Source: Acidobacteriota bacterium | GTDB lineage: Bacteria; Acidobacteriota; Vicinamibacteria; Vicinamibacterales; CAVVIG01 | Reading direction: 5' to 3' | DNA length: 5,168 nucleotides | Assembly (NCBI GenBank): GCA_016195295.1 | Contig: JACPZV010000301.1 | Span: forward strand, 1 to 5,168 | Shown: positions 1 through 4,952 of the stretch, piece by piece | How positions within the stretch are numbered: position 1 is the first letter of the stretch | Layout of the letters: the number at the start of each line of letters is the position of its first letter | Notes under the pieces: generated by a model | Database searches by the model: none | The model's input: the letters and a program-made list of their open reading frames with translations, nothing else | What the model was told of the DNA's origin: nothing | Position numbers and translations under genes: made by a program

Positions 1-310
1 GCAGCGTCAGCGGTCCAGGCCAGAAGCGGCCGGCCAGCGCCGCGGCGAGCGGCGGCAGCGGACCGAAACGCGCGGCGATCTGCGCCGTGTCGGCGGCGAT
101 GAGCGGCAACGCGCGCTCGGCGTCGCGGCCTTTCACGGCGAACACGCGCGCGACGGCCTCCGCGCGGAACGGATCGACGGCGAGCCCGTACAAGGTGTCG
201 GTCGGGAGGGCGATCACGCCGCCGCGCACGATCCACGTCGCGGCCTCCTGAATCGCGTCGCGTTGCGGCGCGCCCGGATCGACGAATACTCTGCGCATCG
301 CGGCGGTCAT
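1..310 (-). CDS. tsaC: L-threonylcarbamoyladenylate synthase (Sua5/YrdC/TsaC), N-terminal part, cut by the window edge
   Basis: The family makes L-threonylcarbamoyl-AMP from threonine, bicarbonate and ATP, the first step of t6A37 modification of ANN-decoding tRNAs in the cytoplasm. Reading leftward from the ATG at 310-308 gives 103 open codons to the window edge. They hold the family landmarks in order: PTDTLYGLAVD at residues 36-46, a basic site KGRDAERALPL at 60-70 (the K.R...PL substrate and nucleotide-binding element), and FWPGPLTL at 96-103. The C-terminal half of the YrdC domain, and any Sua5 extension, lies outside the window, so TsaC and Sua5 subtypes cannot be told apart. The chosen ATG overlaps the stop of the upstream MFS gene as ATGA, which suggests translational coupling. 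A second in-frame ATG at 298-296 (residue 5) would place the GGGAGA at 316-311 about 12 bases upstream and is an equally possible start. Family assignment is firm; the start is uncertain. Confidence 0.9.
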   Translation of the reverse strand, partial: MTAAMRRVFVDPGAPQRDAIQEAATWIVRGGVIALPTDTLYGLAVDPFRAEAVARVFAVKGRDAERALPLIAADTAQIAARFGPLPPLAAALAGRFWPGPLTL

Positions 311-1569
311 TCTCCCGGCGAGCGTTCGGCGGACACCATGGTTCTGTGGACCAGCGCGGCAAGCACGGCCATGATCGCGAGGTCGACGAAAAATACGATA
401 CGAATCGACGCGCCGCCAAGAAAGCCGGCGATGAACGGGCTGCTCGCCATGCCGACGAGCGACGCGCTCGTGAGCACGCCGAAGCCCGCGCCATGCGCCC
501 CGGTCGGAATCACGCTGCCCGCCGCGCTGTACGCGGCGGTCATGGCCGCGCCAATCCCGAGGCCCAGCACGATCGACGCGACGACCAACACCCGGAAACT
601 CCCCGCGCCGAGCAATCCCGATCCGAGTGCCGCTGCCGCCGCGCCGCCGGCGATCACGAGGCGCGCCGGATACCGCTTCAGCAGCCGGCCGCAAACGTGG
701 TGGCCGAGCGCGCCGGCGCCGGCCATGATGGAGAACAGCACGCCGGACAGCACGGCGACGCGCGCGTGCGCCACGCCGATCTGCTCCACGTAGAGCGGCA
801 GCACGGGGCCGAAGCTGCGATCGACGAACTGCAGGCCGAAAATCACCGCCATCATCAGCACGAAGTTCTGAAACGTCAGCACGCTCCGAAACGTCACGCG
901 ACCGCCCTCGGCCGGGTCAGCGCGGCCCGGCCACTGCGAGTCGACCGCCCGTTCGTCGTAGAACCAAAACACGACGACGAGCCCCACGGCATAGAAGAGC
1001 GCGGTGGCGATGAACGCGCGGCGAAGTCCGACCAGGCCGGCGAGCGCGCCGCCGATCACCGGTCCGACGCCAGGTCCCAGCCGCTGGGCCGTCTGCACGA
1101 GGCCGATCGCGGACGGCATGCGATCGCGCGGCGCCGATTCCGCGGCCATCGCCACCGAGAGCGATCCGTAGCCGGCGAACAGCCCTTGGATGGCGCGCAT
1201 CGCCAGCACGTGCCACGGACGCGTGACGAATGCCATGGCGGTCATGAGCACGACGAAGCTGATCAGCGAACGCTCGACCATGATCTTGCGACCGTAGCGA
1301 TCGCCGAGCCGGCCCCAGGCGGGCGCCAGCAGCGCCGTCAACCCGGGCGTCACGCCTAGGCTGACGCCGGTCCACATCGCGATTTGGCCGACGTCGGTCA
1401 CGCCGAGCTGACCGATGAAGAGCGGAAGAAACGGCATCACGAGCGTGAAGCCCGTGTAGCCCAGGAATGACGCGGCGGTCACCGCGTAGACGTTGCGGCG
1501 CCACGCGGGGGCCGACGGCGAGGTGCCGTGTGCTGAGGTGCTGGGTGCGACGTGCCGTACCGTGTGCAA
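307..1569 (-). CDS. MFS transporter, MdtG-like drug:H+ antiporter family (DHA1)
   Basis: Predicted 12-helix inner-membrane secondary transporter of about 420 residues, probably an exporter driven by proton influx; the substrate is unknown. After a polar start, the WRRNVYAV...FLGYTGFTLVMPFLPLFIGQLG segment (residues 23-56) forms helix 1 and resembles the MdtG N-terminus. MFS motif A is GRLGDRYGRKIMV at 86-98, and an antiporter motif C-like stretch with GPGVGPVIGG lies at 165-174, which points to efflux rather than uptake. A polar central loop at about 205-228 separates the two halves. The start is odd: the frame is closed by a TGA at 1584-1582, and the only start codon before helix 1 is TTG at 1569-1567, inside the palindromic array. 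The first 15 or so residues (THVAPSTSAHG-like, low complexity) are therefore repeat-encoded. A GAGG four bases before the TTG could serve as ribosome site. The next candidate, GTG at 1482, would cut into helix 1. The 3' end overlaps the tsaC-like gene by 4 bases. Family is confident; start and substrate are not. Confidence 0.88.
   Translation of the reverse strand: MHTVRHVAPSTSAHGTSPSAPAWRRNVYAVTAASFLGYTGFTLVMPFLPLFIGQLGVTDVGQIAMWTGVSLGVTPGLTALLAPAWGRLGDRYGRKIMVERSLISFVVLMTAMAFVTRPWHVLAMRAIQGLFAGYGSLSVAMAAESAPRDRMPSAIGLVQTAQRLGPGVGPVIGGALAGLVGLRRAFIATALFYAVGLVVVFWFYDERAVDSQWPGRADPAEGGRVTFRSVLTFQNFVLMMAVIFGLQFVDRSFGPVLPLYVEQIGVAHARVAVLSGVLFSIMAGAGALGHHVCGRLLKRYPARLVIAGGAAAAALGSGLLGAGSFRVLVVASIVLGLGIGAAMTAAYSAAGSVIPTGAHGAGFGVLTSASLVGMASSPFIAGFLGGASIRIVFFVDLAIMAVLAALVHRTMVSAERSPGE
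311..316 (-). promoter_or_regulatory. Possible Shine-Dalgarno GGGAGA for the tsaC-like gene
   Basis: On the minus strand GGGAGA lies inside the last codons of the MFS gene, directly before the ATG at 310 and 12 bases before the in-frame ATG at 298. The spacing is poor for either start: too short for the first and rather long for the second. It is still the best purine-rich motif near any start in the window, and it fits re-initiation by ribosomes leaving the MFS gene. Confidence 0.35.
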
Positions 1570-1722
1570 GGTGCCTCGTGCTCAATCCCGTGCAGGATGC
1601 TGGGTGCGCGGTGCAGGGTGTCGCGCGCTCAGAGCGCGGTGGCAGGTGCCAGCACCAGGCCCCCGGCACGGCACCAGGCACCCCGCACCCGGCACGGCGC
1701 CAGGCACCCAGCACGCCGCACT
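1521..1722. repeat. Palindromic tandem array 1: TGC-N4 units (7-base period) inverted into GCA-N4 units
   Basis: In the left arm (about 1521-1620, plus strand) TGC recurs mostly every 7 bases (runs at 1540-1553, 1565-1582 and 1591-1619), with two 12-base steps. The right arm (about 1641-1722) is built from GCA recurring every 7 bases, again with 5+7 steps, and is the reverse complement in style. The best exact pairing seen is GTGCTGGGTGC at 1538-1548 with GCACCCAGCAC at 1704-1714; a second copy of GCTGGGTGC lies at 1599-1607. The array fills the gap between glpX and the MFS gene and runs into the first MFS codons. It has no U-tract, so it does not look like a standard intrinsic terminator. 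No transposase or terminal inverted repeat of an insertion sequence is seen. Confidence 0.85.
1624..1638. other. GC-rich apex hairpin at the centre of palindromic array 1
   Basis: CGCGCT at 1624-1629 and AGCGCG at 1633-1638 form a perfect 6-base-pair stem around a CAG triloop. It sits almost exactly at the symmetry centre of the flanking arms, so the whole region could fold from this tip outward as one long imperfect hairpin, or extrude as a cruciform. Confidence 0.6.
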
Positions 1723-1728
1723 ATCACT

Positions 1729-2727
1729 TCAGAAATGAATTTTGACGTCGCTCGCCGGGTTGACGTGAATGCTGTCGACGAACCGGATCAGGCGTGGATC
1801 GTTCTGCATGATGACCGAGCTGGTGCGCGTCCCGTCGCCGAAGAACCTGACGCCGCGCATCAACGTGCCGTCGGTGACGCCGGTCGCGGCGAAGATGATC
1901 TGATCGCCAGGCGCGAGATCCTTCGACCGATACACTTTCTTGAAATCCGTGATCCCCATCGCGCGGCAGCGCGCTTCGTGCTCGGGTTTGCTGACCACGA
2001 GACGCGCGAAGATTTCGCCGTTGAGGCAGCGCATGGCGGCCGCGGTCAGCACGCCTTCCGGCGCCCCGCCCGTGCCCATGACCGCGTGCACGCCGGTCCC
2101 GACGACGGCCGCCGAAATACCGGCGGACAGATCGCCGTCGCCGATCAAACGGATGCGCGCGCCGGTCGCCCGGATGTCCTGAATCAGCTTCTCGTGCCGC
2201 GGCCGGTCGAGCACGATGACGACGAGGTCCTCGACGGTGCGCTCGAGACACGCGGCGATCGCCTTCAGGTTCTCGCGCACGGGCGCGTCGAGGCTCACGT
2301 GATCCTTCGAGCTGGGCCCGACGACCAGCTTCTCCATGTACAGATCGGGCGCGTGCAGCAGGCCGCCTTTGTTCGAGGCCGCGAGCACGGCAATCGCGTT
2401 GGCGGCGCCGGTGGCGCACAGATTCGTGCCCTCGAGTGGATCGACGGCGATGTCGACCTCGGCAAATCGAACCGGCTTCGGTCCCTTGACGTTCTTGGCG
2501 TGGACCATCCCGACTTTTTCGCCGATGTAGAGCATCGGCGCTTCATCGCGCTCGCCTTCGCCGATGACGATCGTGCCGTCGATCGCCACCGTGTCCATCA
2601 CGGCGCGCATCGCTTCAACCGCCACTTGATCCGAGTGATGACGGTCGCCCTGCCCCATCGTGCGCGCGCACGCGATGGCGGCCTGTTCGACGACGCGGAG
2701 GAACTCTAACGAGAGGTCTGAGTCCAT
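1729..2727 (-). CDS. glpX: Class II fructose-1,6-bisphosphatase
   Basis: Hydrolyses fructose 1,6-bisphosphate to fructose 6-phosphate and phosphate, the committed gluconeogenic step, in the cytoplasm and with divalent metal. The 332 residues match the usual family length. Family landmarks are intact: D33 in the first helix region, GEGERDEAPMLYIGEKVG at 56-73 with metal ligand E57, AVDPLEGTNL at 94-103 with D96, E99 and T101, GDGD at 197-200, and GGAPEGVLTAAA at 220-231 with E224. These correspond to E. coli GlpX D33, E57, D85, E88, T90 and E213, with an 11-residue insertion before the DPLEGT motif (around 74-92). The ATG at 2727 gives the standard N-terminus. The stem of array 2 ends one base before this ATG, and only a weak GAG is present in place of a Shine-Dalgarno sequence. 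The gene follows the acyl-CoA dehydrogenase by 54 bases and may share its transcript. Some members of this family also hydrolyse sedoheptulose 1,7-bisphosphate; that cannot be decided here. Confidence 0.96.
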   Translation of the reverse strand: MDSDLSLEFLRVVEQAAIACARTMGQGDRHHSDQVAVEAMRAVMDTVAIDGTIVIGEGERDEAPMLYIGEKVGMVHAKNVKGPKPVRFAEVDIAVDPLEGTNLCATGAANAIAVLAASNKGGLLHAPDLYMEKLVVGPSSKDHVSLDAPVRENLKAIAACLERTVEDLVVIVLDRPRHEKLIQDIRATGARIRLIGDGDLSAGISAAVVGTGVHAVMGTGGAPEGVLTAAAMRCLNGEIFARLVVSKPEHEARCRAMGITDFKKVYRSKDLAPGDQIIFAATGVTDGTLMRGVRFFGDGTRTSSVIMQNDPRLIRFVDSIHVNPASDVKIHF

Positions 2728-2804
2728 AAAGTCTCAAGTCTGAAGGCTGAAGGCTGAAGGAAAGTTGAAAGTCTTCACACTTCAGCCTTGAGACTTCACA
2801 CTTT
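2728..2804. repeat. Palindromic tandem array 2: AAGNCTG/AAGTCTC units (7-base period)
   Basis: From 2729 on the plus strand, units AAGTCTC, AAGTCTG, AAGGCTG, AAGGCTG follow each other at 7-base steps. The other arm, read as reverse complement from 2804, gives AAGTGTG, AAGTCTC, AAGGCTG, AAGTGTG, again at 7-base steps. Positions 2729-2745 pair with 2780-2796 at 16 of 17 positions; the inner part (about 2746-2779) is a looser stem or loop. The array begins directly at the glpX start codon and extends over the last codons and stop of the acyl-CoA dehydrogenase. It lacks the U-tract of an intrinsic terminator on the transcribed strand. Its sequence is unrelated to array 1, but period and layout are the same. 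Confidence 0.88.
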
Positions 2805-4005
2805 CGGCGAAGGGCGGCAACTCACAGCGCGTCGGTCGATCCGTGCGGTAGCCGAGCAGATAGTCGGCCTGCATGATTTTGTGGATTTCGCGCGTGCCTT
2901 CGTAAATGACGGCGCCCTTGCAGTTCCGGTAGAAGCGGCCCACAGGATACTCGTCCGAGTATCCATTCGCCCCATGGATCTGCACGGCGTCGCCGGCCGC
3001 GCGCTCGGAAGCCACGGTCGCGAACCACTTGGCCACGCCCGTCTCCCGCGTGTTCCGCATGCCGTGATTCTTCAGCCATCCCGATCGCAGCCAGAGCAAC
3101 CGCGCCGCCTGATAGTCGGATTCCATCTGCGCGATCATTTCCTTGACGAGCTGGTGCTGGCCGATTTCGACGCCGAAGGTCTTGCGCTCCTTCGCGTACG
3201 CCACGCTGGCATCGCGACACGCGCGAATCAAACCCGTCGCGCCAGCCGCCACGGTGAAGCGCCCCTGATCGAGCGCGAACATCGCGATCTTGAACCCCTC
3301 GCCCACGCGCCCGAGGACGTTGGCGTCGGGCACCTCGACATCGTCCATTTTGAAGAAGCCGGTGTTGCCGGCGAGAATGCCCCACTTCTCCTTCATCGGG
3401 CCGCTCGAGAAGCCTTCGAACGTGCGCTCGACGATGAAGGCGGTCAGCCCGGACGGGTCGCGTTGCCGCTTCTTCTCGAGATCGGTCCACGCGATGACCA
3501 TGAAGTGATCGGCGACGTCGGCGAGCGAGATCCAGCTCTTCTCGCCGTTCAACACGTAGCGATCGCCTTTCTTGATCGCGGTCGTCTGGATCGCGCGCGC
3601 GTCGCTGCCGGCGCCCGGTTCGGTCAGACCGTAGCCGGCGATCTTCTTGCCCTGCGCTTGCGGCACCAGATAGCGCTGCTTCTGATCCTCGGTGCCCCAC
3701 GTCAGCAGCGACAGGCAGTTCAGCCCCGCGTGCACCGACATGATGACGCGCAGCGACGTGTCGACGTACTCGAGTTCCTCGCTCGCCACGCCAAGGCAGA
3801 TGTAGTCCATGCCGGCGCCGCCGTACTCCTGCGGCACCGAAATGCCCAGCAGACCGAGCTTCGCCATCCCGCCGAGAATGCGGTCGCGGTCGAAGCGATG
3901 CTGGCGATCGTTTTCCCTGATGTGGGGCGCGACTTCGCGCGCGCCCCACTCGCGCACAGCCTGTTCGAGCAGTCGCTGTTCGTCGGAGAGACTGAAATCA
4001 ATCAT
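2782..4005 (-). CDS. Acyl-CoA dehydrogenase (FAD-dependent, short-chain/glutaryl-CoA dehydrogenase-like)
   Basis: Oxidises an acyl-CoA to the trans-2-enoyl-CoA with FAD, passing electrons to electron-transfer flavoprotein; cytoplasmic beta-oxidation or related acyl-CoA breakdown. The 407 residues cover the whole family fold: N-terminal helical domain (about 5-120, beginning MIDFSLSDEQRLL), beta domain with the flavin-binding GLTEPGAGSD at 126-135 and KSWIS at 156-160, and C-terminal helical domain with QIHGANGYSDEYP at 342-354 and IYEGTREIHKIM at 367-378. E369 in YEGT aligns with the catalytic base of medium- and short-chain and glutaryl-CoA dehydrogenases. R86 in TSLRVIMSVH aligns with the substrate-binding arginine of glutaryl-CoA dehydrogenase, but the overall sequence does not settle the substrate. 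The ATG at 4005 gives the classic N-terminus, yet the upstream leader is C-rich repeat with no Shine-Dalgarno. The last residues (about VKSQG) and the stop are encoded inside array 2. The family is certain; the substrate is open. Confidence 0.95.
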   Translation of the reverse strand: MIDFSLSDEQRLLEQAVREWGAREVAPHIRENDRQHRFDRDRILGGMAKLGLLGISVPQEYGGAGMDYICLGVASEELEYVDTSLRVIMSVHAGLNCLSLLTWGTEDQKQRYLVPQAQGKKIAGYGLTEPGAGSDARAIQTTAIKKGDRYVLNGEKSWISLADVADHFMVIAWTDLEKKRQRDPSGLTAFIVERTFEGFSSGPMKEKWGILAGNTGFFKMDDVEVPDANVLGRVGEGFKIAMFALDQGRFTVAAGATGLIRACRDASVAYAKERKTFGVEIGQHQLVKEMIAQMESDYQAARLLWLRSGWLKNHGMRNTRETGVAKWFATVASERAAGDAVQIHGANGYSDEYPVGRFYRNCKGAVIYEGTREIHKIMQADYLLGYRTDRPTRCELPPFAESVKSQG

Positions 4006-4008
4006 GAT

Positions 4009-4103
4009 GGTCGGGTAGGGCGGGTGGGGCAGGTAGGGCGGGTGGGGAGAATCACGCGGGCTTACCTACCCGGCCTACCCGACTCACCTGCCTCACCAGC
4101 CCT
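4009..4103. repeat. Palindromic tandem array 3: GGTRGGGCG-like units (9-base period)
   Basis: On the plus strand the left arm (about 4009-4048) contains GGTAGGGCG, GGTGGGGCA, GGTAGGGCG, GGTGGGGAG at 9-base steps. The right arm (about 4062-4103), read as reverse complement, contains GGTGAGGCA, GGTGAGTCG, GGTAGGCCG, GGTAGGTAA, also at 9-base steps. Positions 4011-4028 pair with 4065-4082 at 16 of 18 positions, leaving an AT-richer spacer around 4049-4061. The array occupies most of the 117-base gap between the SAM hydroxide adenosyltransferase stop and the dehydrogenase start, ending only a few bases from that start codon. Like arrays 1 and 2 it is a tandem array that turns into its own complement. 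Confidence 0.88.
4013..4047 (+). other. G-quadruplex-forming motif (two overlapping candidates)
   Basis: At 4013-4029 the plus strand reads GGGTAGGGCGGGTGGGG: four G-tracts with loops of 2, 1 and 1 bases, the short-loop pattern expected to be very stable. A second set uses the G-run at 4026-4029 with tracts at 4036-4038, 4040-4042 and 4044-4047 (loops 6, 1, 1). The G-rich strand is the template strand for the dehydrogenase, so a folded structure would sit in front of RNA polymerase just before the coding region, rather than in the mRNA. The mRNA copy of the opposite arm has GG tracts that could form only a weaker two-tier structure. The motif is seen directly; its folding is inferred. Confidence 0.7.
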
Positions 4104-4122
4104 GATCGAAGCGGCCATCGTA

Positions 4123-4923
4123 TCACGCGCGGCGGGCGACGTGCACGGGCGCGCCGCGTCCCAGCGCGAGTTCGGCGGCCGCGCTCGCGCCGTTGGCCGC
4201 GATCTCCAGATGATCCGTGCTGCCGAACAGCGCGCAGACTTCACCGGGCGCCGCGTCCGCGTAGGTGGAGACGACCTTGGAAACTTGACGCGCGCCGACG
4301 TGGACCTCGATTGGAACGCCCGGCGCGCCGGCCAGCCGGTCGAAGGTCTTCCGATCGATGTTCGTGATGAGATTGCCGAACCGATCCACGCGCAGCACTT
4401 CCCCGTCGATCCGGTCAGCCTGCACGTGCGGCTGCGGAATCGCGAGGCGCTGAATCGTTCCCGCGGGCCGGCCGAGCGCGGTGAGCTCGATGCCCTTCGC
4501 CAGCCACGCCGCCGCCGGCGCGAATCGATCGCGTCCCTCGAAGGTGCGGCTCACGGTCGGCCGCGCGTAGCGGCGCTCGCTCAACTCGACGACGCGCCGC
4601 GGCGCGTGCTCGTCCAAGACGGCGGTCAACACGCCGTTGTCGGGCGACACGAACTTGAAGTCGCCCGCGTCGGCGGCAATCCCGCGACGCGTCGACCCGA
4701 CGCCGGGATCGACGACGACCAGAAAGATCGTGCCGGCCGGGAAATAGCGATAGACCGCCGCCAATTCGAGTGCGCCCGCGAGCACGTCGTGTGCCGGCAC
4801 GTCATGGGAAATGTCGACGAGCGCGGCGTCGGGGCAGATCCCCAGCGCCACGCCTTTCATCGCGCCGGCGTAGTGATCGCGCGTGCCGAAGTCGGTGAGC
4901 AGAGCAATGACCGGCCGGGCCAT
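4123..4923 (-). CDS. SAM hydroxide adenosyltransferase family protein (DUF62, fluorinase/chlorinase superfamily)
   Basis: Family members split S-adenosylmethionine with hydroxide from water, giving adenosine and methionine; fluorinase and chlorinase are specialised relatives. The 266 residues are normal for the family. The N-terminal domain shows LLTDFGTRDHYAGAMKG (8-24, with D11), VDISHDV (36-42), GTIFLVVVDPGVGSTRRG (64-81), and FVSPDNGVLT (91-100). A C-terminal beta domain includes RVDRFGNLITNID at 178-190. Of the Asp-Arg-His triad described for archaeal members, D72 and R79 are present, but the histidine of TFHGRD is replaced by glutamate: the sequence reads TFEGRD with E129. The GAG codon is unambiguous at about 4537-4539. 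Activity may therefore be altered, or this may be a natural subfamily. The halogenase-specific serine region is not recognisable, so fluorinase or chlorinase activity is unlikely. The ATG at 4923 gives the standard MARPVIALLTDFG start, without a clear Shine-Dalgarno; the upstream gene ends 29 bases away. The physiological role of this family is poorly known. Confidence 0.92.
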   Translation of the reverse strand: MARPVIALLTDFGTRDHYAGAMKGVALGICPDAALVDISHDVPAHDVLAGALELAAVYRYFPAGTIFLVVVDPGVGSTRRGIAADAGDFKFVSPDNGVLTAVLDEHAPRRVVELSERRYARPTVSRTFEGRDRFAPAAAWLAKGIELTALGRPAGTIQRLAIPQPHVQADRIDGEVLRVDRFGNLITNIDRKTFDRLAGAPGVPIEVHVGARQVSKVVSTYADAAPGEVCALFGSTDHLEIAANGASAAAELALGRGAPVHVARRA

Positions 4924-4952
4924 GGGAGTAGCTTATCGCCATCCCGCAATTC

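Noticed and set aside
1521..1722. CRISPR array
   Set aside because: The units are about 7 bases, degenerate and inverted in the second half; there are no 25-40 base identical repeats with unique spacers and no cas genes.
917..2419. Alternative minus-strand frames overlapping the MFS and glpX genes
   Set aside because: Arginine-rich out-of-frame readings of the same strand, without family motifs. One begins inside palindromic array 1.
346..2709. Other long open frames on the plus strand opposite the MFS and glpX genes
   Set aside because: Composition-driven shadows: H/R/D-rich, low-complexity translations, no motifs, and fully covered by well-supported minus-strand genes.
2728..2804. Intrinsic (rho-independent) terminator after the acyl-CoA dehydrogenase gene
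   Set aside because: The stem is long but mixed in composition, and its 3' base runs straight into the glpX start with only three U residues, so the usual GC stem plus U-tract is missing.
4117..4122. Possible -10 element TACGAT for the acyl-CoA dehydrogenase on the minus strand
   Set aside because: It overlaps the end of the upstream gene and no convincing -35 element lies 16-18 bases upstream; a hexamer match alone is weak evidence.
4123..4923. Fluorinase or chlorinase assignment for the DUF62 protein
   Set aside because: The TDFG, DPGVG-x2-RR and GRD motifs fit the SAM hydroxide adenosyltransferase branch; no halide-binding serine segment typical of the halogenases could be recognised.
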